A stretch of 34,917 nt of DNA from Zobellella denitrificans (GCF_002237365.1 NZ_NMUO01000032.1:1-34917), one strand, 5' to 3'; shown: positions 8,252-16,439, counted from the stretch's first letter. Made by a program: numbers and translations. Notes: generated from the letters alone by a model not told the origin.

Positions 8252-8255
8252 GGAC

Positions 8256-9029
8256 TCAGTGCCGCAATCCCCGTCCGGTCCGGATCAGGTACCAGGCCGC
8301 GCCGTAGAACAGGGCGATAAAGCCGAGGATGATGCCGTAGGCCAGGGTCAGGGGCACGTCGCTGATGCCGAGGAAGCCGTAGCGGAAGGCGTTCACCATG
8401 TACAGCACCGGGTTGGCCTGGGACAGCCCCTGCCAGAACCCGGGCAGCAGCTCGATGGAGTAGAAAACCCCGCCCAGGTAGGTCAGCGGCGTCAGCACGA
8501 AGGTGGGGATGATGCTGATATCGTCGAAGGTGCGGGCGAAGATGGCGTTGATAAGCCCCGCCAGGGAGAACAGCACCGAGGTCAGGAAGACGATGGCCAC
8601 TATGCTGAACAGGTGGCTCACCGGCAGGGTCACGAACAGCAGGGACACCAGGCTGACGATCAACCCCACCGCCAGTCCCCGCACCACGCCGCCGCCCACG
8701 TAGCCGGCGATGATCACATAGGTCGGCACCGGCGCCACCAGCAGCTCTTCCACGTTGCGCTGGAACTTGGCGCTGAAAAACGACGAGGCCACATTGGAGT
8801 AGGAGTTGGTGATCACCGACATCATGATCAGGCCGGGCACGATAAAGGCCATGTAGGAATAGCCGCCCATCTCGCCGATGCGGCTGCCGATCAGGCTGCC
8901 GAAGATCACGAAATAGAGGGTCATGGTGATGGCCGGCGGCACCAGGGTCTGTACCCAGATGCGGGTGAAGCGCACTATCTCCTTGTGCAAGATGCTGCGA
9001 AAGGCGATGTAATACTGCTTGGCGTTCAT
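8256..9029 (-). CDS. yadH: ABC-2 type transporter permease YadH
   Basis: 257-residue inner-membrane permease of the ABC-2 exporter family, with about six hydrophobic segments and the family pattern SYMAFIVPGLIMMS followed by KFQRNVEELLVAP. It pairs with the ATPase YadG; the substrate is not established. The ATG at 9027-9029 overlaps the yadG stop (ATGA), so translation is coupled. E. coli YadH has 256 residues and the same N-terminal arrangement. A frame continuing further upstream only reads antiphase through yadG and is not used. The pair is convergent with panD, as in E. coli where yadGH also lies near panD. Confidence 0.93.
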   Translation of the reverse strand: MNAKQYYIAFRSILHKEIVRFTRIWVQTLVPPAITMTLYFVIFGSLIGSRIGEMGGYSYMAFIVPGLIMMSVITNSYSNVASSFFSAKFQRNVEELLVAPVPTYVIIAGYVGGGVVRGLAVGLIVSLVSLLFVTLPVSHLFSIVAIVFLTSVLFSLAGLINAIFARTFDDISIIPTFVLTPLTYLGGVFYSIELLPGFWQGLSQANPVLYMVNAFRYGFLGISDVPLTLAYGIILGFIALFYGAAWYLIRTGRGLRH

Positions 9030-9946
9030 GCTTTCCTCCCCTGCTCCACCAGTGTCACGAACAATTCCTCCAGCCGGTTGGCCTTGTTGCGCATGCTCAG
9101 CACCCGGATGCCCTGCTCGTTGAGCTGGCCGAACACGCCGTTGAGCCCCTGCTCCTTCTTCACCTCCACCTCCAGGGTGTGATCGTCCAGCAATTGCCAG
9201 TTGAAGCCGGACAGGAAGGGCTCCCGGCAGTCGGGGGCCAGATCCAGGATAAAGGTTTCCACGTTGAGCTTGCCGAGCAGCCCCTTCATGGTGGTGTTTT
9301 CCACCAGCCGGCCCTTGTCGATGATGCCGATATGGCGGCACAGCATCTCCGCCTCTTCCAGGTAGTGGGTGGTGAGGATGATGGTGATGCCCTGGCCGTT
9401 GATCTCCTTGAGAAAGTCCCACATGGCCCGGCGGATCTCGATATCCACCCCGGCGGTGGGCTCATCCAGGATCAGCAGGCGGGGCTGGTGCATCAGGGCG
9501 CGGGCGATCATCAGCCGGCGCTTCATGCCGCCGGACAGGGTGCGCGCCGGCTGGTCCCGTTTCTCCCACAGATCCAGCTGCCTGAGGTAGCGCTCGGCGC
9601 GCACCTTGGCCTCGGCCCGCTCCACCCCGTACAGCCCGGCCTGGTTGACCACTATCTGCTGTACCTTCTCGAACTGGTTGAAGTTGAACTCCTGGGGCAC
9701 CAGGCCAATCTGGGACTTGGCCAGCTCCAGCTGGCTGTCGAGGTCGTAGCCGAACACCTTCACCTTGCCCGCGCTCTTGTTCACCAGGGAGGAGATGATG
9801 CCGATGGTGGTGGACTTGCCGGCCCCGTTGGGGCCCAGCAGGGCGTAGAAATCGCCCTGCTCCACGGTCAGATCGATGCCCTTGAGCGCCTCCACGCCAC
9901 CGGCATAGGTTTTGCGCAGGCCCTCGATCTCCAGTGCTTTGGTCAT
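9026..9946 (-). CDS. yadG: ABC transporter ATP-binding protein YadG
   Basis: 306-residue ATPase of an ABC-2 type exporter. Walker A GPNGAGKST is at 38-46, the signature LSGGM at 137-141, Walker B LLILDEP at 157-163, and the H-loop TTHYLEEAE follows. The sequence is close to E. coli YadG throughout, including the C-terminal MRNKANRLEELFV. The ATG at 9944-9946 is chosen because it aligns with E. coli (MTIALEL) and has GGAG 9 bases upstream; an ATG eight codons earlier sits in the hpt terminator hairpin. Little room for a separate promoter exists between that terminator and this start. Confidence 0.95.
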   Translation of the reverse strand: MTKALEIEGLRKTYAGGVEALKGIDLTVEQGDFYALLGPNGAGKSTTIGIISSLVNKSAGKVKVFGYDLDSQLELAKSQIGLVPQEFNFNQFEKVQQIVVNQAGLYGVERAEAKVRAERYLRQLDLWEKRDQPARTLSGGMKRRLMIARALMHQPRLLILDEPTAGVDIEIRRAMWDFLKEINGQGITIILTTHYLEEAEMLCRHIGIIDKGRLVENTTMKGLLGKLNVETFILDLAPDCREPFLSGFNWQLLDDHTLEVEVKKEQGLNGVFGQLNEQGIRVLSMRNKANRLEELFVTLVEQGRKA

Positions 9947-9962
9947 TGCTTGGCTCCGGTTC

Positions 9963-9996
9963 AAAAACATATGCCTGGGCGAAGGCCAGGCATATG
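9963..9996 (-). terminator. Rho-independent terminator of hpt
   Basis: On the minus strand, CATATGCCTGG and CCAGGCATATG form an 11-bp stem (9986-9996 with 9968-9978) with a 7-base loop, followed by TTTTTGAA (9960-9967). It lies 36 bp past the hpt stop and just 17 bp ahead of yadG. Confidence 0.85.
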
Positions 9997-10032
9997 CGCA
10001 ATTCTTGTTATGGGGGGAACCGACTCGCGGGG

Positions 10033-10563
10033 TTATTCCAGCGGCACCACCTTGCCGATGTAGGGCAGGTTGCGATAGCGCTGGGCGTAGTCGATGCCGT
10101 AGCCTACCACGAACTCGTCGGGGATGGTAAAGCCGACCCAGTCCACCGGCACCTGGGCCTCGCGCCGCTCGGGTTTGTCGAGCAGGGTGCAGATGCTGAG
10201 CGACGCCGGGTCACGCAGGGAGAGGATCTCCTTCACCTTGCTCAGGGTGTAGCCGGTATCGATGATGTCCTCGACGATCAGCACGTGCTTGCCGTGGATC
10301 TCATCGTCCAGATCCTTGAGGATGCGCACGTCCCGGTTGCTCTCCATGCCGCTGCCGTAGCTGGAGGCGGTCATAAAGTCGAGCCGTACCGGCAGCGCTA
10401 TCTGGCGGCACAGATCGGCCATGAACACGCAGGAGCCGCGCAGCAGCCCAACCATCACCAGTTCATCGACGCCCGCGAAGTGGGCGTTGATCTGCTCGCC
10501 CAGGGCCTGGATCCTGGCGTTCACCTCTTCGGTGCTGATCAGGACATCCACTCGGTGTTTCAT
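10033..10563 (-). CDS. hpt: Hypoxanthine phosphoribosyltransferase
   Basis: Purine salvage enzyme that joins hypoxanthine (and guanine less well) to PRPP to give IMP. The 176-residue length and sequence fit bacterial Hpt. The PRPP-binding loop [10 protein letters not shown] is at 97-106, and the purine-binding region includes DKPERR and the C-terminal [18 protein letters not shown]. The ATG has ATGGAG 8 bases upstream. A TAGAAT -10 (complement of 10610-10615) lies upstream in the 81-bp gap from ubiX, but its -35 is poor. A strong terminator follows the gene. Confidence 0.97.
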   Translation of the reverse strand: MKHRVDVLISTEEVNARIQALGEQINAHFAGVDELVMVGLLRGSCVFMADLCRQIALPVRLDFMTASSYGSGMESNRDVRILKDLDDEIHGKHVLIVEDIIDTGYTLSKVKEILSLRDPASLSICTLLDKPERREAQVPVDWVGFTIPDEFVVGYGIDYAQRYRNLPYIGKVVPLE

Positions 10564-10644
10564 GTTTTAGCTCCATTCGGGCCCAAAACCCGGCTGTTGG
10601 TAAAGCGGTATTCTAGCGGAATTCGCGAAAATCTGCATTCCGGG

Positions 10645-11277
10645 TCAACTTTCTTCACCGCCATAGCCCCAGCGTTGCACCAAATCCTGCTCCAGTCCCA
10701 GGTGATCCAGGATCCGCGCCACCATAAAATCGACCAGATCCGCGATGGATTGGGGCTGGTGATAGAAACCCGGCGCCGCCGGCATGATGGTGACCCCGAG
10801 GCGGGCAAGCTTGAGCAGGTTTTCCAGGTGCAGAGCCGAGAAGGGGGTTTCCCGCGGCACCAGGATCAGCTGCCCCTGCTCCTTGATCACCACGTCGGCG
10901 GCCCGCTCGATCAGGTTGTCCGACGTCCCCGCCGCGATGGAGGCCACCGTGCCCATGGAGCAGGGGCAAATCACCATACGTTTGGGCGCCCCCGAGCCCG
11001 AGGCCACCGGCGAGAACCATTCCTCCTTGCCGTAGGCGCGGATCTGGCCGGGCTCGGCGCCAAACCGCTCGCCCAACCAGGCGGCCAGCGCCTCCGGTTT
11101 GCCCGGCCATTGCTCCCCCTGCTCGGTGGCCAGCACCACCCGGGCGGCACCGGACACCAGCAGGTGCACCTGGATGCCGGCGGCCAGCAGCCGCTCCAGC
11201 AGCGCCAGGGCGTAGGGCGCGCCGGAGGCGCCGCTCAGGGCCAGGGTGACCTGCCGCTCGCGCGGATACTCAGCCAT
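10645..11277 (-). CDS. ubiX: Flavin prenyltransferase UbiX
   Basis: UbiX attaches a dimethylallyl group to FMN, making the prenyl-FMN cofactor used by the UbiD decarboxylase in ubiquinone synthesis. The 210 residues contain the flavin-binding [10 protein letters not shown] (from 15), [14 protein letters not shown] and [11 protein letters not shown], and the C-terminal LVPRETPFS and [11 protein letters not shown] segments characteristic of the family. The ATG at 11275-11277 lies inside the end of mpl, an 8-bp overlap, so ubiX is read with mpl. No ubiD is in this window. Confidence 0.96.
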   Translation of the reverse strand: MAEYPRERQVTLALSGASGAPYALALLERLLAAGIQVHLLVSGAARVVLATEQGEQWPGKPEALAAWLGERFGAEPGQIRAYGKEEWFSPVASGSGAPKRMVICPCSMGTVASIAAGTSDNLIERAADVVIKEQGQLILVPRETPFSALHLENLLKLARLGVTIMPAAPGFYHQPQSIADLVDFMVARILDHLGLEQDLVQRWGYGGEES

Positions 11278-12628
11278 GGGCCGCCTCCAGCGCCGCCAGC
11301 AGCCGGCCGTGGATGCCGCCGAAGCCGCCGTTGCTCATCACCAGTATCTGATCGCCGGGGCGGGCATCGGCCACCAGGGCGGCGATCAGCGTGTCCAGTT
11401 CCTCGAACACCCGCCCCCGGGGGCAGGCCGCCGCCACCGCCGCCAGATCCCAGCGGATTTCCGCCGGCCGGAACAGGTAGACGGCGTCGGCCCCTTGCAG
11501 GGAGTCGGCCAGTTCCTGCTGGTGCACCCCCATCTTCATGGTGTTGGAGCGGGGCTCCAGCACCGCCAGCACCCGCCCCTCGGTGGTGCGGGCCCGGAGC
11601 CCGGCCAGGGTAGTCTGGATGGCAGTGGGATGGTGGGCGAAATCGTCCCATACCCGGATGCCGGCCACTTCCCCCTTCGGCTCCATCCGCCGCTTGGGCG
11701 GCACGAAGCGGCACAGGGCGGCGATGCCGTCGGCCACCGGCACCCCGGCATGGCGGGCGGCGGCCAGGGCCATCAGGCCGTTGTGCACATTGTGCAGGCC
11801 GATGCAGGGCCAGCTCACCTCGCCCACCGGCCGGCCCTCGAGCAGCACGGTAAACCGGCTGCCGTCGGCGGCCAGGGGCTCGGCCTGCCAGAGGCCGCCC
11901 TCACCCACGTATTCCAGCTCGCTCCAGCAGCCCATGGCCCTGACCTCTTCCAGCGCCGGGGTGCGGGTCGGCAGCAGGATGCGGCCATGGCCGGGCACCA
12001 TTCGCAACAGGTGGTGGAACTGCCGCTGGATCGCCGCCAGATCCGGGAAGATGTCCGCGTGATCAAACTCCAGGTTGTTGAGGATCAGGGTGCTGGGCCG
12101 GTAGTGCACAAACTTGGAGCGCTTGTCGAAGAAGGCGCTGTCGTACTCGTCCGCCTCGATCACGAAGAAGGGCGACTCGCCCAGGCGGGCGGAGACCTCG
12201 AAATTGCCGGGCACGCCACCGATCAGAAAGCCCGGTTTCAGGCCGCAATCCTCCAGGATCCAGGCCAGCATGCCGGAGGTGGTGGTCTTGCCGTGGGTAC
12301 CGGCCACCGCCAGCACCCAGCGATGCTGCAGCACGTGCTCCAGCAGCCACTGGGGACCGGAGGTATAGGGGATGCGCCGGTCGAGCACGGCTTCCACGCA
12401 GGGGTTGCCCCGGCTCATGGCGTTGCCGATCACCACCAGGTCGGGAGCCGGCTCCAGCTGGGCCGGATCATAGCCTTCGATCAGCGCTATGCCCTGCTGC
12501 TCGAGCTGGGTGCTCATGGGCGGATAGACGTTGGCATCGCTGCCGGTCACCTGGTAACCGAGTTGGCGGGCCAGCACCGCCAGCCCGCCCATGAAAGTGC
12601 CGCAAATACCGAGAATATGAATATGCAT
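11270..12628 (-). CDS. mpl: UDP-N-acetylmuramate:L-alanyl-gamma-D-glutamyl-meso-diaminopimelate ligase
   Basis: Mpl is a Mur-family ligase that joins recycled murein tripeptide directly to UDP-MurNAc, returning cell-wall material to synthesis. The 452 residues compare with 457 in E. coli. The N-terminal Rossmann region starts [14 protein letters not shown], the ATP loop GTHGKTTT is at 110-117, and the ligand motif [16 protein letters not shown] is intact. [16 protein letters not shown] and [11 protein letters not shown] complete the Mur pattern. The ATG at 12626-12628 gives the family N-terminus. A TAGAAT -10 (complement of 12658-12663) sits 29 bp upstream. ubiX overlaps its 3' end. mpl also lies near ppa in E. 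coli. Confidence 0.97.
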   Translation of the reverse strand: MHIHILGICGTFMGGLAVLARQLGYQVTGSDANVYPPMSTQLEQQGIALIEGYDPAQLEPAPDLVVIGNAMSRGNPCVEAVLDRRIPYTSGPQWLLEHVLQHRWVLAVAGTHGKTTTSGMLAWILEDCGLKPGFLIGGVPGNFEVSARLGESPFFVIEADEYDSAFFDKRSKFVHYRPSTLILNNLEFDHADIFPDLAAIQRQFHHLLRMVPGHGRILLPTRTPALEEVRAMGCWSELEYVGEGGLWQAEPLAADGSRFTVLLEGRPVGEVSWPCIGLHNVHNGLMALAAARHAGVPVADGIAALCRFVPPKRRMEPKGEVAGIRVWDDFAHHPTAIQTTLAGLRARTTEGRVLAVLEPRSNTMKMGVHQQELADSLQGADAVYLFRPAEIRWDLAAVAAACPRGRVFEELDTLIAALVADARPGDQILVMSNGGFGGIHGRLLAALEAAHG

Positions 12629-12691
12629 AACCTGCCCCTGGCTGCTGTGAAGGCCGCATTCTAACAATCCGCGGCGGCTTTGGGCACTTGT

Positions 12692-12720
12692 ATGGTGATC
12701 CCTGCGACAGCGGTTATAAT
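12692..12720 (+). promoter_or_regulatory. Candidate ppa promoter
   Basis: A perfect TATAAT at 12715-12720 lies about 100 bp ahead of ppa. The -35 at 17 bp spacing (ATGGTG, 12692-12697) is poor, so only the -10 is persuasive. Confidence 0.5.
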
Positions 12721-12742
12721 GTCGCCCCTGACCCGCCCTTAC

Positions 12743-12774
12743 CCCTTGGTATAACAGATACCCGGGAGCAAGGG
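12743..12774 (+). other. Stem-loop in the ppa 5' untranslated leader
   Basis: CCCTTGGTAT (12743-12752) can pair with ATACC (12758-12762) and, after a CGGGAGC bulge, with AAGGG (12770-12774). It would lie in the leader if transcription starts just after the TATAAT at 12715-12720. Function unknown. Confidence 0.35.
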
Positions 12775-12823
12775 TGGTAAACTCGAGTCGCAACCCCGTT
12801 ACTGACCATATAAAGGAAACGTC

Positions 12824-13354
12824 ATGAGCCTGAACCAGGTACCGGCCGGAAAAAGCCTGCCCGAAGATATCTATGTAGTCATCGAGATCCCGCAGAACGC
12901 CGATCCCATCAAGTACGAAATCGACAAGGACACCGGCGCCGTGTTCGTGGATCGCTTCATGGCCACTCCCATGTTCTACCCCTGCAACTACGGCTACGTG
13001 AACCAGACCCTGTCCCTGGACGGCGACCCGGTGGACGTGCTGGTGCCCACCCCACATCCGCTGGTGCCCGGCGCGGTGATCCGCTGCCGCCCGGTAGGCG
13101 TGCTGAAGATGACCGACGAGTCCGGTGAAGACGCCAAGGTCGTGGCCGTACCGCACAGCAAGCTGACCAAGGAATACGACCATATCCAGGACGTGAACGA
13201 CCTGCCCGAGCTGCTCAAGGCCCAGATCAAGCACTTCTTCGAGCGCTACAAGGAGCTGGAAGCGGGCAAGTGGGTGAAAGTGGACGGCTGGGAAGACAAG
13301 GCCGCCGCCGAAGCCGAGATCCTGGCCTCCGCCGAGCGTTACAGCAAAGCCTGA
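12824..13354 (+). CDS. ppa: Inorganic pyrophosphatase (family I)
   Basis: Hydrolyses pyrophosphate and so pulls biosynthetic reactions forward; essential in most bacteria. The 176-residue length equals E. coli Ppa. The signature DGDPVD (66-71) holds the metal-binding aspartates; E21, K30, Y52, Y56 and the D98-region acidic cluster TDESGED are also recognisable. The ATG has AAAGGAAA upstream with good spacing. The gene is alone between a 195-bp leader region divergent from mpl and a strong terminator. Confidence 0.98.
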   Translation: MSLNQVPAGKSLPEDIYVVIEIPQNADPIKYEIDKDTGAVFVDRFMATPMFYPCNYGYVNQTLSLDGDPVDVLVPTPHPLVPGAVIRCRPVGVLKMTDESGEDAKVVAVPHSKLTKEYDHIQDVNDLPELLKAQIKHFFERYKELEAGKWVKVDGWEDKAAAEAEILASAERYSKA

Positions 13355-13375
13355 TCGCCTCCGGCCTCCGGATTC

Positions 13376-13402
13376 AAAAAGAGCACTTCGGTGCTCTTTT
13401 TT
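13376..13402 (+). terminator. Rho-independent terminator of ppa
   Basis: AAAAAGAGCAC (13376-13386), tetraloop TTCG, then GTGCTCTTTTTT (13391-13402). Confidence 0.95.
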
Positions 13403-13414
13403 ATGCGTATTTAT

Positions 13415-13460
13415 TTGACAAAAAATTAACACTCCTTAGGCTAATGAGGTCAGACCTCAT
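13415..13460 (+). promoter_or_regulatory. ytfJ promoter with palindromic operator candidate
   Basis: A perfect TTGACA -35 lies at 13415-13420; the -10 is uncertain (GCTAAT at 13440-13445 or TAGGCT at 13437-13442). Right after it, ATGAGGTCAGACCTCAT (13444-13460) is a perfect palindrome of 7-bp arms around CAG. It sits where a repressor would block initiation. Its GGTCAGACC core resembles GntR-family sites such as those of FadR. Confidence 0.5.
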
Positions 13461-13479
13461 ACCACAAGGAGAGAAACCG

Positions 13480-14034
13480 ATGAAAGCATGGATACTGCTG
13501 GCCTGCCTGCCCTTCGTGGCTTCGGCCCACAACCTGAAGCTCGAGCAGCCGCTGCCGCCGGTCAGCGTCAGCGACAGGGGCGAACTGGTGCTGGAGCAGG
13601 AACAACTCCAAGCCCGTCTCTGGGGCGTCGGTTCGCTGCCGGGCAAGGTCAGGGTGATCCAGCATATCGCCGGGCGCGGCAGCGCCAAGGAGCTGAACGC
13701 GCCGCTGATCGAGGCGATCAAGGCCGCCGGTCTGCCCCGGGACCGTTACCAGACGGTGACCATCATCAACCTGGACGACGCCGCCTTCGGTACCGCTCCC
13801 TTCGTGCGCAGCAGCGCCGAAAGCAGCAAGAAGGAATACCCCTGGTCCTCCATCGTCTTGGATGGCAAAGGCAAAGTGGCGCAAGAGTGGCAACTGGCAC
13901 CGAAAAGCTCCGCCATCATAGTGCTGGACCAGCAAGGACTGGTGCGCTTCGTCAGAGAGGGAGCCTTGCGCCCGCAAGAGGTGGAGCAGGTGCTGGCACT
14001 GGTGCGACAGTCGCTGGGGGCAATAACACAATAA
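13480..14034 (+). CDS. ytfJ: YtfJ-family periplasmic protein
   Basis: 184-residue protein of the YtfJ family, the same length as E. coli YtfJ; the molecular function is unknown. A clear signal peptide (MKAWILLACLPFVASA, cut before H17) directs it to the periplasm. Conserved blocks are DRGELVLEQ, GKVRVIQHIAGRGSAKELNAPLIEAI, DRYQTVTIINLDDA and KKEYPWSSIVLD. The family is thought to have a thioredoxin-like fold, but no CxxC pair is visible. The ATG at 13480 follows AAGGAGAG; a longer frame upstream would remove the signal peptide from the N-terminus. It is preceded by its own promoter with a palindrome and followed by a terminator. Confidence 0.93.
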   Translation: MKAWILLACLPFVASAHNLKLEQPLPPVSVSDRGELVLEQEQLQARLWGVGSLPGKVRVIQHIAGRGSAKELNAPLIEAIKAAGLPRDRYQTVTIINLDDAAFGTAPFVRSSAESSKKEYPWSSIVLDGKGKVAQEWQLAPKSSAIIVLDQQGLVRFVREGALRPQEVEQVLALVRQSLGAITQ

Positions 14035-14037
14035 CGA

Positions 14038-14066
14038 AATAAGGCCCTGAACGGGCCTTATTTTTT
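14038..14066. terminator. Bidirectional terminator shared by ytfJ and the 28-codon gene
   Basis: AATAAGGCCC (14038-14047), loop TGAAC, GGGCCTTATT, then a T tract to 14066. On the minus strand the same hairpin follows the small gene, 9 bp after its stop. Confidence 0.88.
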
Positions 14067-14074
14067 GTGGTCGC

Positions 14075-14161
14075 TTAGCCTATCATGGTGGCCAGTATCC
14101 CGAGGCTCGAGATATAGCCAACAAGAAGCAACCAGGTCATCTTGGGCTTACCTTTTTGCAT
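14075..14161 (-). CDS. Predicted 28-residue single-pass membrane peptide
   Basis: A short gene with full signals. The ATG at 14159-14161 (minus) is preceded by GGAG (complement of 14168-14171) at 6-base spacing, and the frame runs 28 codons to TAA at 14075-14077. The product starts MQKGKPKMTW, a positively charged N-terminus, and continues with about 18 hydrophobic residues (LLLVGYISSLGILATMIG), so one membrane span with the N-terminus inside is expected. It has its own promoter-like sequence, an operator-like palindrome over the -10, and a terminator shared with ytfJ. I do not recognise the family. It could be a regulatory small membrane protein; the hydrophobic toxin type is an alternative, but no antisense antitoxin is evident. 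Confidence 0.65.
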   Translation of the reverse strand: MQKGKPKMTWLLLVGYISSLGILATMIG

Positions 14162-14173
14162 CCGGCGCTCCTT

Positions 14174-14220
14174 TTAAAATTCGGTGCTGAATTTTAACAT
14201 GGAGTAAACATAGTTAACAA
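14174..14220 (-). promoter_or_regulatory. Promoter of the 28-codon gene with palindrome over the -10
   Basis: On the minus strand TTGTTA (complement of 14215-14220), 18 bp, TAAAAT (complement of 14191-14196). A perfect 9-bp inverted repeat TTAAAATTC / GAATTTTAA (14174-14182, 14189-14197) with a 6-bp centre covers the -10 and the expected start of transcription, as a repressor site would. Confidence 0.5.
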
Positions 14221-14235
14221 TCAAAAGCCACCACC

Positions 14236-15042
14236 ATGACGCTCAAAGCCGCGACCCTGGATCACAAAATAAGAAACCGCAAGAGCCTGTTGCTGCAGCT
14301 GGCAGAGCAACGCGGACTGGCAGGCCTGCTGCACGGCGACTCGCCCCTGAGCTTCGGGGCTCGCTTCGAGATCCGCCGCCAGCTCGACGAGGCGGCGCGC
14401 CAGAAAAACCTGGAAACCATCGTCCAACTGGCCCACAGGGCCAGCTCCGACGACGTGGGCAGCGAGCCGGATCCGGACTGGCTGAGCCACTTCCTGGCCC
14501 TGGCGGAAAACATCCGCCACCCGGCCATGCAGCAGTTCTGGGCCGGCATCCTGACTCAGGAGATCGCCCGTCCGGGCCACTGTTCCATTCCTGCCCTCAA
14601 CTGCCTCCGGCAGATGACCCAGAAAGATGCCCTGCTGCTGCAAAGGGCCAGCGCGCTGAGCTGCCATTTCGGGGATGATCAGTTGCGGCTGCTGTTCGGC
14701 TACCAGCACAGGACGATGCTGCAGGGGCTGCGCCAGCACAAGCTGAGCCTGGGCCACCATCGCCTGTCCTATGCCGGCCTGCTGCAACTGTTCGAGCTGG
14801 GCCTGTTGCATCAGTCCGAACTGGAATCCGGCGAGTTGCCGGCCGGCGCCCCGCTCAAGCTGGCGCTTCACTCCCGGCAACTGGTGCTGACCCCGGCCAG
14901 AAAAGGCGTGCGCCTGCTCTATTACCGCTTTACCAGCATCGGCAACGAGCTGGCGGCCCTGATGTCGGACAACCCGCCCGGCGACTATCTGCGCGAGCTG
15001 ACCGAGCTGCTGGCTCCCCTGGGACTGCTGGAAGGGGCCTAG
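14236..15042 (+). CDS. TIGR03899-like protein of unknown function
   Basis: 268-residue soluble protein with no signal peptide or membrane span. It resembles the gammaproteobacterial family TIGR03899 known mostly from Vibrio and Shewanella: HKIRNRKSLLLQLAEQ near the start, SSDDVGSEPDPDWLSHFLALAENI, and MQQFWAGILTQEIARPGHCSIPALNCLRQM, a segment also found in DUF2806-type proteins. Function is unknown. The ATG at 14236 lacks a clear Shine-Dalgarno, so the start is tentative. The stop codon TAG overlaps the stop of convergent cysG in a shared CTAG. The upstream AT-rich gap is shared with the divergent small membrane-peptide gene. Confidence 0.8.
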   Translation: MTLKAATLDHKIRNRKSLLLQLAEQRGLAGLLHGDSPLSFGARFEIRRQLDEAARQKNLETIVQLAHRASSDDVGSEPDPDWLSHFLALAENIRHPAMQQFWAGILTQEIARPGHCSIPALNCLRQMTQKDALLLQRASALSCHFGDDQLRLLFGYQHRTMLQGLRQHKLSLGHHRLSYAGLLQLFELGLLHQSELESGELPAGAPLKLALHSRQLVLTPARKGVRLLYYRFTSIGNELAALMSDNPPGDYLRELTELLAPLGLLEGA

Positions 15043-16439
15043 CCGCAGCGCTCCACGGCCGGGGGCGCCTCGGCCGCGTGCGGCCGGAACCAGGCCAGGG
15101 AGTCGGCCAGGGCCGCCACCTCGCCTATCACCATCAGCGCCGGGCTTGCCACCCGCTCGGCCAGCTCGGCCAGCTCCCGCAACTCGCCCCGTACCAGCTT
15201 CTGCCGCACCGTGGTGCCCCGTTCGATCAGCGCCACCGGGGTGGCGCCGTCCAGGCCGTGTTGCATCAGTTGCTGGCGGATATGGGCCGAGCGCATCAGC
15301 CCCATGTAAATCACCAGGGTCTGCCGGCCTCGGGCCAGGGAGGCCCAGTCCGGCTCGGCGCCGTCCTGCTTGCAGTGGCCGGTGATAAAGACCGCGCTCT
15401 GGGCGTGGTCCCGGTGGGTCAGCGGAATGCCGGCATAGGCGGTGGCGCCGGCGGCGGCGGTGATGCCGGGCACCACCTGGTAGCGGATGCCGGCGGCCTT
15501 CAGGCTCTGCAGTTCCTCGGCGCCACGGCCGAACATAAAGGGATCGCCGCCCTTGAGCCGCACCACCCGTTTGCCGGCCAGGGCCTGCTCCACCAGCAGC
15601 CGGTTGATCTGCTCCTGGGGCACGCTGTGGTGACCGGCCTTCTTGCCCACGGCGATCAACTCGGCCTCGGGGCGGATCAGCGCCAGTATCTCCTCGGAGA
15701 CCAGTTGATCGAACAGCACCACCTCGGCCTTCTGCAATTCGTTCAGTGCCTTGATGGTGAGCAGATCCGGATCGCCCGGCCCCGCCCCCACCAGTATCAC
15801 CTCGCCCCGGGACGGCTGGTCCATTTCCCGACGCAGCCAGGCCTCGGCTCCTGACTCATCCTGTTGCTGCAGCAGGGCGGTGAGGGCCGGATCGTCCTGC
15901 ACCCGGGCCCAGAACCGGCGCCGTTCGGCGGGGCTGGCGAAGGCCTGCTGCACCTGCCGGCGCAGGCGGCCCGCCACCCGGGCCAGGGCTCCCCAGTGGC
16001 GGGGCAGCAGGGCATCCAGCCCGGCCCGCAGCAACCGGGCCAGCCAGGGTGCGCCGCCGCCGGTGCTGAAGGCGATCTGCAGGGGAAAGCGTTCGACGAT
16101 GGAGGGGAAGATGACCGCCGAGCGTTTGCTGTCGTCGGCCTTGTTGACCAGGATGCCGCGCCGGTTGGCGAGCTGGTAGACCCGGGCATTGACCTCGGCG
16201 TTGTCGGTGGCCGCCACCACCAGAAACTGGCCATCGAGATGATGCTCGGCGAAGCCCTGCTCGAGCCAGCAGAACTCGGCTTGGCGAGCCTGCAGACCGG
16301 CATCCAGCTCGGGGGCAACCACGGTGACCCTGCCTCCCCGGGCCAGCAGCAACCGGGTCTTGCGCGCCGCCACGACGCCGCCGCCCACCACCAGGCAGGG
16401 CTTGTGCTTGATACTGATGAAAAGGGGCAGGTGTTCCAT
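15039..16439 (-). CDS. cysG: Siroheme synthase CysG (trifunctional)
   Basis: Makes siroheme from uroporphyrinogen III: two methylations, oxidation to sirohydrochlorin and iron insertion. The 466 residues contain an N-terminal dehydrogenase/ferrochelatase half with the NAD site VVGGGVVAARK (17-27), the catalytic-region aspartates D102/D103 and S125 in FSTGGGAP, and a C-terminal methyltransferase half with GAGPGDPDLLT (218-228) and RLKGGDPFMFGRGAEE (294-309). The N-terminal catalytic stretch reads NKADD where enterobacterial CysG has NVVD, a clade-type difference. The siroheme feeds CysI, encoded nearby. The gene has its own promoter and shares a 21-bp operator-like motif with cysJ. Confidence 0.97.
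   Translation of the reverse strand: MEHLPLFISIKHKPCLVVGGGVVAARKTRLLLARGGRVTVVAPELDAGLQARQAEFCWLEQGFAEHHLDGQFLVVAATDNAEVNARVYQLANRRGILVNKADDSKRSAVIFPSIVERFPLQIAFSTGGGAPWLARLLRAGLDALLPRHWGALARVAGRLRRQVQQAFASPAERRRFWARVQDDPALTALLQQQDESGAEAWLRREMDQPSRGEVILVGAGPGDPDLLTIKALNELQKAEVVLFDQLVSEEILALIRPEAELIAVGKKAGHHSVPQEQINRLLVEQALAGKRVVRLKGGDPFMFGRGAEELQSLKAAGIRYQVVPGITAAAGATAYAGIPLTHRDHAQSAVFITGHCKQDGAEPDWASLARGRQTLVIYMGLMRSAHIRQQLMQHGLDGATPVALIERGTTVRQKLVRGELRELAELAERVASPALMVIGEVAALADSLAWFRPHAAEAPPAVERCG

Noticed and set aside
9968-9970. Earlier ATG for YadG, eight codons upstream
   Set aside because: It sits in the stem of the hpt terminator, and the later ATG has the Shine-Dalgarno and matches the homologue.
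11270-13432. A 720-residue version of Mpl extended upstream across ppa
   Set aside because: The extra residues are antisense to ppa; the ATG at 12628 gives the exact family N-terminus.
14075-14161. Type I toxin of the small hydrophobic peptide class
   Set aside because: The size and hydrophobicity fit, but there is no antisense RNA promoter pair or repeat arrangement; kept as a peptide of unknown function.
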